From Sphingobacterium prati (GTDB lineage: Bacteria > Bacteroidota > Bacteroidia > Sphingobacteriales > Sphingobacteriaceae): DNA of 64,000 bases. The notes beneath the pieces were generated by a model. That model was given only the letters and a program-made list of their open reading frames with translations. It was not told the DNA's origin and made no database searches. The position numbers were made by a program, and so were the translations under genes. Below, in pieces: positions 56,170-64,000 of the stretch. Location: contig NZ_JABJWY010000034.1 of NCBI RefSeq assembly GCF_013167215.1, positions 930,001 through 994,000 of the forward strand, written 5' to 3'. Each line of letters opens with the position of its first letter. The first letter of the stretch is position 1.

Positions 56170-56751
56170 CTATTTTGATATTTCCATTTCCAATGCATAT
56201 TCTGGGTTGTAGGTTTTTCCTATTAAAAGTTCCATGTGAAGAGTTGGAAAACCGCTTTCATCACAAAAGTCTTTGCAGAGGAATCCTTGTTTTAACCAGA
56301 ATTCATGGGCTCCCTCCAGAAAAGGATGGGTGTGTAAGTAAAGTCTTTCGACCGCTTTCTCCTTGGCCACCGTTGTCAACTGGCGAAAAAGTGCTGTTCC
56401 AAGTCCCGAACGACGATAATCGGAGTCCACAAAAAGACGCGCGACCTCGACAGTCTTCCGCGCGTCTAAATCCAGATGCAGGAAACGATAGTCATAAGCG
56501 AGCATACCGATCACACCGACCAGTTTTCCATTACTGTCCCTTGCCTGAAGAAATGTTCCTGCTTGTTCATCCAGATACAGCTGTTTAAAGCTCCGCAGAT
56601 CGCGGGGAATCTTTTGCGGGTCAAGCATGGGAAACAGCTGTTTCCGAAATTCAATAACGTAGGGTAACACCGTTTCCAGATCTTGGACAGTGACTGTACT
56701 TATCACGATATTGCTGATTAGATCAGTTCTTTGCATGCCTGTTTTATTCAT
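56170..56751 (-). CDS. GNAT-family N-acetyltransferase
   Basis: 193 residues. Acetyl-CoA binding motif A in VARLFVDSDYRRSGLGTALFRQL, with motif B LYLHTHPFLEGAHEFWLKQGF. Substrate unknown. Located between the ABC ATPase gene and the TonB receptor gene on the same strand; it could modify a metallophore, but that is speculation. Confidence 0.85.
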   Translation of the reverse strand: MNKTGMQRTDLISNIVISTVTVQDLETVLPYVIEFRKQLFPMLDPQKIPRDLRSFKQLYLDEQAGTFLQARDSNGKLVGVIGMLAYDYRFLHLDLDARKTVEVARLFVDSDYRRSGLGTALFRQLTTVAKEKAVERLYLHTHPFLEGAHEFWLKQGFLCKDFCDESGFPTLHMELLIGKTYNPEYALEMEISK

Positions 56752-56823
56752 ACTATTTTCGTTTTTTAGCGTCTATACCGTCAAATGGATCTGTAACCTT
56801 CTTGGCCGATTGCTTACAACAAC

Positions 56824-57651
56824 TTAGCGCTTATTATGTATTCCATCCAATTCAAGAGATTTTAGCGATGCCCGGTCATGCGTATGAAGCATGGGTGCAA
56901 ACATCCATTTCCCTTGGTTTTCCAAACTGATCAATGGCAACTCATAGGTCTGTTCCAATACTTTCCGAACCTGCTCGCTGTCCATTCCTTGTAGATTCAC
57001 CAGTGTATTGTCTTGCATCAAATAAAAGTGATCGCCAAAAAGATAGGCCATATTGGGGTCGTGCATCACACAGAGCACCGTTGCTCCCTCCCTGACCAGT
57101 TCTTTAGCGGCCTGCAAAACTGCAATCTGATAGTTCAGGTCAAGATGGTTTGTCGGTTCATCCAAAAGCAACAGATCAGGCTGTTGCACCAATACCCGAC
57201 AAAGCAAGACCAGCTGCCGCTCTCCACCTGATAAGGAAGTATAAGACTTATGCTTTAAATGTGTGAGATTAAATTTCTCCAGAATTGCATCCACAGCCTC
57301 AAAATCTTCAGGGCGCGGGGAAAAGCGGGAGAATGATGCACGTCCTGTTAAAATAACATCCGCCACCTGAAAAGGGAAAGTCGTCTGATGAAACTGGTTT
57401 AAGAAACCCAGTTTAAGCGCATTTGATTTACCAACCTTCCAGTTTCTACGTTCCGTTTCACCGATCAATACCGATCCCTGATAGTGTTTCTCCAATCCGG
57501 CAATAACATTGAACAAGGTCGACTTACCGCTACCGTTCCGGCCCAGAATAACCGAAAGCTTTCCTTCCGGAAAGCACACATTGACGTCCCGCAAAATAGT
57601 ATCCTTACCATAGGCAAAAGATAGGTTTTTGATATGGATGGATTTGCTCAT
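56824..57651 (-). CDS. ABC importer ATPase (FecE/BtuD type)
   Basis: 275 residues. Walker A GRNGSGKS (37-44), Q-loop NQ, signature LSGGERQ (140-146), Walker B LLLLDEPTNHLD, H-loop CVMHDPN. Typical of metal-chelate and B12 importers. Overlaps the permease gene by four bases, so it completes an SBP-permease-ATPase operon. Confidence 0.93.
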   Translation of the reverse strand: MSKSIHIKNLSFAYGKDTILRDVNVCFPEGKLSVILGRNGSGKSTLFNVIAGLEKHYQGSVLIGETERRNWKVGKSNALKLGFLNQFHQTTFPFQVADVILTGRASFSRFSPRPEDFEAVDAILEKFNLTHLKHKSYTSLSGGERQLVLLCRVLVQQPDLLLLDEPTNHLDLNYQIAVLQAAKELVREGATVLCVMHDPNMAYLFGDHFYLMQDNTLVNLQGMDSEQVRKVLEQTYELPLISLENQGKWMFAPMLHTHDRASLKSLELDGIHNKR

Positions 57652-58664
57652 GAGTTCCAGTTAATTTCGTTCCGGCGCATCAGGTAGATAAAGAGTGGAG
57701 CGCCAATAATCATAGTAAATACCCCTATCGGAATTTCGAAAGGCATGACTGCACGGGAAAAATCGTCGATCAATAACAGGAATGTCCCACCGATACTGAT
57801 ATTCGCCCATACGACAATATTATTGTTGGGGCCAAAAATCATGCGGCTGATATGCGGGACAATGAGTCCAAATAAGCTGATCACGCCTACCGCAGCAACA
57901 GCTGATGCGGTGATCATGGTCGCAACCCCGATCATCACCAATTTCAGGAGTTTTGGATTCACTCCCACCGCAATTGCTTCCTGATCTCCCAATGCCAACA
58001 AATTCAATTTCCAACGTAATAAGATCAGTATGATCAATCCGATCACTATCGGTAAAAAAGCGTTCTGCACTTTTGACCAGGAGGCGGTATGGAGATTTCC
58101 CATTGTCCACTGCACAATAGCCTGCAATTTATAAGGATCACTGATATATTGTAAAAGGGTAAGCATTGCCGTAAATACCCCTGAAATAACCATTCCTGCC
58201 AGAACCATCCCAATGATGGAAGTTTTTAAACCGGCATTGGATACAAAGTACGTCAAGGCCACAGCACAGACACCAAAAAGGAATGCCGAGACATTGACGG
58301 ACAAGAGTGGAAACAGCATGGCTAAGGCGGCACCGAAAGCAGCACCTGAAGATATTCCCAACGTAAATGGATCTACAATAGGATTCCGAAAAATAGCTTG
58401 TAAGGTTCCTCCAGATGAGGCAAGAGCAGCACCGACCATAAAAGTCAATAAAATCCGTGGTAAACGTACTTGCCATAAAATGGTATCCATACTACCCATC
58501 AATACCGTCGCATCATTTCCTTTATAAAGCCCTAGTTCCAATCCGATACGTTGACAGAGTTCAATAAGACCAATATGCTGACTTGAACCGATCAATAATG
58601 AAAGCAGGAGTAGCAATAATGGCAATATCACTAGCAGTAACAGTTTTTTCAATTGAAGTATCAT
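57648..58664 (-). CDS. ABC importer permease (FecCD family)
   Basis: 338-residue inner-membrane permease with about ten helices. Family features: RLPRILLTFMVGAALASSGGTLQAIFRNP near residues 70-98, GISSGAAFGAALA, and VGVISLFGLIVPHISRM. It belongs to the type II importer family handling ferric siderophores, cobalamin and haem; nickel-chelate transport is inferred from neighbours. Overlaps the SBP gene by four bases. Confidence 0.94.
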   Translation of the reverse strand: MILQLKKLLLLVILPLLLLLLSLLIGSSQHIGLIELCQRIGLELGLYKGNDATVLMGSMDTILWQVRLPRILLTFMVGAALASSGGTLQAIFRNPIVDPFTLGISSGAAFGAALAMLFPLLSVNVSAFLFGVCAVALTYFVSNAGLKTSIIGMVLAGMVISGVFTAMLTLLQYISDPYKLQAIVQWTMGNLHTASWSKVQNAFLPIVIGLIILILLRWKLNLLALGDQEAIAVGVNPKLLKLVMIGVATMITASAVAAVGVISLFGLIVPHISRMIFGPNNNIVVWANISIGGTFLLLIDDFSRAVMPFEIPIGVFTMIIGAPLFIYLMRRNEINWNS

Positions 58665-59662
58665 TGCAGAAGCCCCGCTTTACCGTATAATTTTTCAAAA
58701 GCCACTGTCATATCCTGATCGAGTTGCTCCTTGGTATAACTCGGGAAACACCAATGCCGTACCTGTTTGGCGAAGAGCATAAATTTCACAGTATGTGGAT
58801 CAAAAGGAAAGGAAGGTGACATCACAAATACCTGTTTATTTTTTACAGCAGGCAGTGCGGCCAGTTCTTTCAGATTATAAACATCAGAACTTTTGGAATT
58901 CCATAGAATCATGAGATCGGGATTCCACTTATAGATCGTCTCAGCCCCTACATTTGGCGCCTCCATTTCCAAGGGACAGGCATTTGTCGCCCCCGATAGG
59001 CGGATGGCCATATCGATGAGGCTACCTCTTCCCGAGGTCGAAAGTACACGCCCTTTTGACCAGGCATAATAGACCTTCTTTTGCAGTTGACCTACAGGAG
59101 CTGACATCTTTTTGACCTCATCGCCGACAAATTTTACAATTTCCTCAGCCCGTGCTTTCTTATCTAAAAGCGTTCCCATTCCGATCAATTCGTTAAAAAT
59201 ACTGATTTCATCTTTCGATGAACAAGTGAAGACGGGAATACCCAAGTTTTCCAGCTGTGTGATATTATCCTGATCAGTATTAAATGTCAGGACAAGATCC
59301 GGGTTGAGGCTTACGATGCTTTCTACATTGTTGGCCTGGCCACCAAAAGTTGGTGTAGCGATACTTTTTCGAACGATGCGTGGGTCTAGTTTCGATAGAA
59401 AAGTATAGGTATCTTCCATTTGATAGACTTGCTCAGGAATTCCAACCAATCGATCACTGGCCTGTAGCATATAAACCTCATCCACCAGAGAGGGATACAG
59501 GACAACAACACGTTGGGCTGGTCGCTCCAATGTGATATCCTTGCCGCGGCTATCTATGGCCTTCACCCCATTTTTACTTGCATTGGACTGTTGGTTTTGG
59601 CAAGCTTGTAAGCATACAAGCAAGACTAGGGACAACAGCACTATATATATTTTAATTTTCAT
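58661..59662 (-). CDS. ABC importer substrate-binding lipoprotein
   Basis: 333 residues. Signal peptide with lipobox LQAC (cysteine near residue 21) so lipid-anchored; class III (TroA/FhuD-like) fold with RPAQRVVVLYPSLVDEVYML, SLNPDLVLTFNTDQDNI and WNPDLMILW. It overlaps the second ureE gene by eleven bases, which places this importer in the nickel operon. Confidence 0.9.
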   Translation of the reverse strand: MKIKIYIVLLSLVLLVCLQACQNQQSNASKNGVKAIDSRGKDITLERPAQRVVVLYPSLVDEVYMLQASDRLVGIPEQVYQMEDTYTFLSKLDPRIVRKSIATPTFGGQANNVESIVSLNPDLVLTFNTDQDNITQLENLGIPVFTCSSKDEISIFNELIGMGTLLDKKARAEEIVKFVGDEVKKMSAPVGQLQKKVYYAWSKGRVLSTSGRGSLIDMAIRLSGATNACPLEMEAPNVGAETIYKWNPDLMILWNSKSSDVYNLKELAALPAVKNKQVFVMSPSFPFDPHTVKFMLFAKQVRHWCFPSYTKEQLDQDMTVAFEKLYGKAGLLQ

Positions 59663-60137
59663 GCTTTCTGCTATTCTTTAGCTGCTGGCGAATCCGATTT
59701 TCAGACAGCAATACCGCTTCCTCCAATTGGACAGACGCGCCATATTTCGCCGCAATTTGCTCATAGAGTCGACCATCGTAGGGCAAATGGAGAGACTGGA
59801 GCTGATCCACCTGGAATATCGGTAGATGCCGGTTACCGACGAAATAACCGAAATCCGCCAGTTGAACCAAATCCGAAGGGTTAAACCTGATCGCCAAAGT
59901 CGGCTTAACGGTGACGATTGCCTGCAGTTCGTCATTGTGATACAGCTCGTCTCCATGATGCCACTCCTGCCCCTGCTCCAGTTCCATCAGGATGGTATTA
60001 CCAGCCAAGGTATTTCTGGTCAAACGTCGTTTATTAATTTCAAACCATTCGATGTATACCCGATCTACCTGATCAGCGTGAGGTAGAGTTTCGGGATGGG
60101 ACACAATTGTATCTATCGTTACAGGCAATCTATTCAT
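59652..60137 (-). CDS. second UreE-like nickel chaperone
   Basis: 161 residues. Contains the UreE core DFGYFVGNRHLPIFQVDQ with conserved His, and the basic architecture of an N-terminal beta domain plus ferredoxin-like metal domain. Weakly similar to the UreE at 49133-49678; also lacks a His-rich tail. Its gene is fused by overlap to the substrate-binding protein gene and follows hypA-hypB, so it may be specific for the uptake side or for handing nickel to HypA/HypB. This assignment of role is inference. Confidence 0.82.
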   Translation of the reverse strand: MNRLPVTIDTIVSHPETLPHADQVDRVYIEWFEINKRRLTRNTLAGNTILMELEQGQEWHHGDELYHNDELQAIVTVKPTLAIRFNPSDLVQLADFGYFVGNRHLPIFQVDQLQSLHLPYDGRLYEQIAAKYGASVQLEEAVLLSENRIRQQLKNSRKHEN

Positions 60138-60170
60138 TTTTATATTAGATATTTCGTTTATGCTTCCGCG

Positions 60171-60209
60171 ATGAGGTCAACAGCCGTATAACCCGATCGT
60201 TGACCTCAT
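60171..60209. other. inverted repeat between hypB and the second ureE
   Basis: ATGAGGTCAAC (60171-60181) and GTTGACCTCAT (60199-60209), exact reverse complements, seventeen-base spacer; no T run on either strand. Possibly an intraoperon operator or an mRNA-stabilising structure. Confidence 0.5.
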
Positions 60210-60221
60210 ATTATGCATTTC

Positions 60222-60950
60222 TTATTTCGCTTCCACTACTTTCTGTTGCTCCTTTTTCAGCTGGACTTTCTCTTTTAACCAGTCACACCAGCTATCTAGG
60301 CCGTCCCCATTCAAGGTACTGATCGTGATCACTTCCAGGTTTGGATTGACTTCACGTGCATCTTTTGTTACGGCATCTACGGAGAAAGGTACATAAGGTA
60401 ATAAGTCAGCTTTCGACACGAGCATCAATTCGCTTGTCAAAAACATGCGTGGGTATTTTTTTGGTTTATCATCACCTTCAGTTGTCGCCAATAAAGTGAC
60501 CCGATAGTCTTCACCTAAATCAAAAGCAGAAGGACACAATAAGTTTCCGACATTTTCGATAAACAACAAATCAATACCTTCAATATCAATATGATCCAAA
60601 GCCTGTAAAATCATTTGAGCTTCAATATGGCACATACCACCGGTAACAATTTGCAAAGCGTTGATCCCAACCTCACGCATACGTATAGCATCACGCTCCG
60701 TTTCAGGGTCTCCTACTAAAACTGCGATGTTTAGATCCTCAGAAAGGCGCTTTCCAGTCTCCTGCATCAAGGTTGTCTTACCTGAACCCGGAGAAGAACA
60801 TACATTAATCACGCAGACATCTTTCAGTCTGTCACGGATGCTCTTTGCGACGTAATCATTTGCCTTTAATAAATGTAGAGTTGTATTTTCACATTGTACT
60901 GAACCGACACGGTTACCTAAACTTTTAGGATTTTGAGTATTGTCTGACAT
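60222..60950 (-). CDS. hypB: hydrogenase/urease nickel incorporation GTPase HypB
   Basis: 242 residues. P-loop SSPGSGKT (52-59) and the metal-binding Cys107-His108 (GGMCHIEA) and Cys139 (VGNLLCPSAFDLGE) typical of HypB. The N-terminus has no His-rich segment and no CXXCGC motif. Works with HypA to insert nickel into hydrogenase or, as shown in Helicobacter pylori, urease. No hydrogenase gene in the window, so urease is the likely client. Confidence 0.95.
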   Translation of the reverse strand: MSDNTQNPKSLGNRVGSVQCENTTLHLLKANDYVAKSIRDRLKDVCVINVCSSPGSGKTTLMQETGKRLSEDLNIAVLVGDPETERDAIRMREVGINALQIVTGGMCHIEAQMILQALDHIDIEGIDLLFIENVGNLLCPSAFDLGEDYRVTLLATTEGDDKPKKYPRMFLTSELMLVSKADLLPYVPFSVDAVTKDAREVNPNLEVITISTLNGDGLDSWCDWLKEKVQLKKEQQKVVEAK

Positions 60951-60962
60951 GATAAATGATTT

Positions 60963-61307
60963 TTAATCTTGTTTAAAAATTACTTTTGATATATAGAGTT
61001 CATTTCCTTGCACAATTGTACTAGAAGGCTGTCCACAGTCGCAGACAAAGCGGTGAAAATGAACTGAAAAATTTTGCTGACAGTGTTCACAATAGGCGAT
61101 GATATCATTGACCACAACCTCCATTTCCATATCCCGATAATGGGTGTTTTCTGTGATAAATGCGTCAAAGGCATTTTGGATCAATACAGGCTGCACATTG
61201 GACAATAGTCCTGCTGTCACCTGGATTTTCTGGATATCATCCACTCTAGTCTCATAATGCGAGGTCAGGGTATCGAAGATATCCTTTACTATACTTAGCT
61301 CGTGCAT
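60963..61307 (-). CDS. hypA: nickel metallochaperone HypA
   Basis: 114 residues. N-terminal MHELSIV with the nickel-binding His2; zinc-finger cysteines C73, C76, C89 and C91 (CEHC...CDC). Standard HypA. Twelve bases upstream of hypB and downstream of the small secreted-protein gene. Known partner of HypB; in Helicobacter it also contacts UreE. Confidence 0.94.
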   Translation of the reverse strand: MHELSIVKDIFDTLTSHYETRVDDIQKIQVTAGLLSNVQPVLIQNAFDAFITENTHYRDMEMEVVVNDIIAYCEHCQQNFSVHFHRFVCDCGQPSSTIVQGNELYISKVIFKQD

Positions 61308-61396
61308 GGGTATATTTTAAGAAATCAATAAAATAAATTTGGAAAAGAAATTACGTTTTTTGGGCTCCTCTATCCGAATAGCAAGCTCAAAAGTCT

Positions 61397-61795
61397 CTAA
61401 AATGGAATTTTTATTTGCTCGAAAAGCAAGAACCTCGCGATGGGAATTGGTTCTATATCCAAAATGTGTTGATAACAATAGTCATTCTGCAATGCAGATG
61501 GCTGTAGTTCATGCCAAAGCAAATTAACCATAATTACCCAACGATCCGTTAACCAATCCTGATTGTTCTCCACATCCAGTTCTGCAATAGATTGCAGAAC
61601 TGGATATAAAGGATCTAAATCTGAATTGTTTATCTGATGGAGGGTTGAAGGTAGAATGTTTGCAATATTCGGATCAGTTTTTGAGGAAAAGCACGCGGAT
61701 TGAAAACTATCACTTTTCAGTACAATACTGTTTGCATTTAAATTTTTAAATGAAACAAACAGAACTGTAATTAGAAAAATTAAATGCTTCCACAT
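61397..61795 (-). CDS. uncharacterised small exported protein upstream of hypA
   Basis: 132 residues, not recognised. Signal peptide or anchor HLIFLITVLFVSFKNLNANS, then a hydrophilic body, ending ...IPIARFLLFEQIKIPF. Its last residues resemble those of the protein encoded at 53003-53413 (KYILFQSLKIPFQG). First gene of the hyp-nickel operon. It has several Cys and His but no clear metal motif. Possible paired family linked to nickel; unverified. Confidence 0.6.
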   Translation of the reverse strand: MWKHLIFLITVLFVSFKNLNANSIVLKSDSFQSACFSSKTDPNIANILPSTLHQINNSDLDPLYPVLQSIAELDVENNQDWLTDRWVIMVNLLWHELQPSALQNDYCYQHILDIEPIPIARFLLFEQIKIPF

Positions 61796-61990
61796 AGCTG
61801 CAAACTAACAAAGTAACAAGTTTCTTTTTGAAAACAATACAAAGTTACTATCGATCAAATAACAAAAAGTAGCACAAATCTTGAATTTTATTACACAAAA
61901 TCGGAAAATCCCAAAGAAAATTCCATAATTCTTCATATATTAAATTAAAATTTGGTTAAAGCGAGATTAAAATAACCTTAGAGGTATAAA

Positions 61991-62737
61991 TTGACGATTT
62001 TGGCACAAAGCATTAAAACCATTTTACAAAATTATAATCATCGCCCATGGCCTCTTCCAGTAGGCCCCTGGCAGTATTATCAGGAATGGCTAGATGTCTT
62101 CTTTTTACATTTTCAAGTCGACTACGAAGTACTCAAACCATTAGTTCCCGCTCAGTTGAATATCGATCGGCATGAGGATAAATGTTATGTTTCTTTGGTC
62201 GCTTTCAAAATGAAAAATATCCGCCCCAGAATGTTGCCCCCCTTTCCGCCTATATCGGAATTTCATGAAATCAATGTTCGTACCTATGTCGATCAGGAAG
62301 GAAAAAAAGGGGTTTATTTTATCAATATCGAAGCAAGTAAAGGTTTATCGGCATTGGTCGCAAAAAAACTGTCTGGTCTGCCTTACGAAAAATCAAGTAT
62401 TTTGCGTGATATGGCGGGATATCGAAACCTGAATGACAAAAAGAACTTTAGCTTGAAAACAGTGTTTAAAGTTACCGAGGAAGTTCAGGTAAAATCCAGC
62501 CTCGATAACTGGCTTACTGAACGCTATTGCCTTTACCTGGACAAATCAAATGGGCTATACCGGTTTGAAATTCACCATCCTGAATGGCCCTTATTTTCTG
62601 TGCAGCTACAAGAATGCCAAATGAACTATAAAACAGGTGATATTCATCTGCATAGCGAAAATATTGACTGTATACATTATTCACCCGGAGTACCTGTCTT
62701 GGCCTGGGGAGCCAAAGTGATACGTCCGACATTTTGA
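61991..62737 (+). CDS. DUF2071 (YqjF-like) protein
   Basis: 248 residues of the DUF2071 family, acetoacetate-decarboxylase-like fold, function unknown. Motifs: LFLHFQVDYEVLKPLVP-type start, RTYVDQEGKKGVYFINIEA and PGVPVLAWGAKVIRPTF at the end. The start appears to be TTG at 61991, since no ATG occurs in frame before the conserved N-terminal segment. Convergent with katG. Confidence 0.83.
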   Translation: MTILAQSIKTILQNYNHRPWPLPVGPWQYYQEWLDVFFLHFQVDYEVLKPLVPAQLNIDRHEDKCYVSLVAFKMKNIRPRMLPPFPPISEFHEINVRTYVDQEGKKGVYFINIEASKGLSALVAKKLSGLPYEKSSILRDMAGYRNLNDKKNFSLKTVFKVTEEVQVKSSLDNWLTERYCLYLDKSNGLYRFEIHHPEWPLFSVQLQECQMNYKTGDIHLHSENIDCIHYSPGVPVLAWGAKVIRPTF

Positions 62738-62769
62738 TTAAACATTGAACATAATAGCCATTTTTTCCA

Positions 62770-62815
62770 TTTGCGATCCCCTTAGAGGACAGACGTTTCT
62801 TTAGGGGATCGCAAA
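62770..62815. repeat. 13-bp inverted repeat downstream of the DUF2071 gene
   Basis: TTTGCGATCCCCT (62770-62782) and AGGGGATCGCAAA (62803-62815) with a twenty-base spacer. A second hairpin CCCCC-TCAT-GGGGG follows at 62838-62851. Confidence 0.8.
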
Positions 62816-62900
62816 ATCTCCTCAAGGGGATTTGTTTCCCCCTCATGGGGGTATCCCGTTTCCTTAAGCAATCGCAAAAACTTCTCAAGAAAATTTGTTT
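62808..62900. repeat. imperfect direct repeat
   Basis: Thirty-base units 62808-62837 and 62871-62900 match at 25 positions; both start ATCGCAAAA and end ATTTGTTT. The first overlaps the right arm of the neighbouring inverted repeat. Confidence 0.65.
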
Positions 62901-63000
62901 TTCCTTTAAATTTAGGAGAACAAATAAGGTGTTCCAAAATCAGCCCGTAGAACCATTAGACAACTTTCGAAAAAATATTTATTCAAATCAACAAAAACAA

Positions 63001-63053
63001 AGGGTAAAATTCCGCCAAAAAGATTTTTCAGCTTTCTGGCGGAATTTTACCCT
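63001..63053. repeat. 17-bp perfect inverted repeat
   Basis: Arms 63001-63017 and 63037-63053 are exact reverse complements (AGGGTAAAATTCCGCCA), loop nineteen bases. No T run. Could be a REP-like element or a large hairpin in the gap between two convergent genes. Confidence 0.8.
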
Positions 63054-63144
63054 GCTACGCCCTAGCCTCTAAGAAACATACACGTCAATTTTAAGACAGT
63101 TGTATGTGTCGGGCGATAGTTGAATGATTTGCAGTTCAAGTAAA

Positions 63145-64000
<856 letters not shown>

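Noticed and set aside
60222-61307. hypAB as part of a hydrogenase cluster
   Set aside because: No hydrogenase subunit, hypC, hypD, hypE or hypF gene is encoded anywhere in the window.
61339-61527. 62-codon plus-strand frame
   Set aside because: Antisense to the exported-protein gene at 61397-61795, which has a signal peptide and operon position.
62845-63072. 75-codon plus-strand frame
   Set aside because: It runs through the palindromic repeat region; composition reflects the repeats.

Overview
The window is a chromosomal segment from a member of the Bacteroidetes, most likely a Sphingobacterium-like genus of the Sphingobacteriaceae. This rests on gene content (SusC/RagA-style TonB receptors with N-terminal carboxypeptidase-like domains, a DUF3276/PUR-family protein, MqnA/MqnE of the futalosine menaquinone route, LiaF/LytS/LytTR signalling), on moderately low GC, and on recurring Bacteroidetes-type promoters (TTTG, about 19 bases, TAnnTTTG). 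The genus is an inference. No insertion sequence, prophage, integron or CRISPR array was seen; one gene is interrupted by in-frame stops.

Layout. 1-9.8 kb is mostly housekeeping: the end of an MFS transporter, a DUF72 protein, eno, carA, two small membrane proteins, obg, adk, three tandem tRNA-Arg(ACG) genes, an alpha/beta hydrolase and a DUF3276 protein. 10.0-14.2 kb is an envelope-stress-like module: LiaF-like membrane protein, LytS-type histidine kinase, LytTR response regulator and a serine hydrolase. 14.3-22.1 kb carries a 2-hydroxyacid dehydrogenase with an overlapping 50-codon gene, an MscS channel, an AraC regulator, a DUF983 protein, a cysteine desulfurase, an IscA-type protein, asnA and a DbpA-like helicase. 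22.2-29.2 kb holds mqnA, a phosphatase, mqnE, an MsbA-like exporter, an aromatic-type aminotransferase and tyrA. 29.3-38.8 kb holds a TPR protein, a TonB receptor, a Crp/Fnr regulator, a dehydrogenase, a dienelactone hydrolase, a nonsense-interrupted gene and a VanW-like protein. 39.0-42.1 kb is a thiamine salvage operon, thiM-thiE-thiD-tenA, behind a TPP riboswitch.

45.2-61.8 kb is the centrepiece: about 16.6 kb on the minus strand devoted to urea and nickel. It encodes urease (ureA, ureB, ureC), accessory proteins UreE, UreF, UreG and UreD, an inner-membrane urea transporter, two outer-membrane barrel-type proteins, a TonB-dependent receptor, a FecBCD/BtuCD-type ABC importer, a second UreE paralogue, HypA and HypB, and two unexplained small secreted or membrane proteins with a similar C-terminal end. 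No hydrogenase gene is present, so HypA/HypB most plausibly serve urease maturation, as known in Helicobacter pylori. Read together, the locus could take nickel across both membranes, hand it to urease through chaperones, import urea and hydrolyse it.

The window ends with a DUF2071 protein, a hairpin-rich intergenic region, and the C-terminal part of katG running off the right edge. Regulatory elements include the TPP riboswitch, many intrinsic terminators, very short promoter-to-start distances suggesting leaderless mRNAs, and a possible 24-codon leader ORF followed by a terminator ahead of carA.
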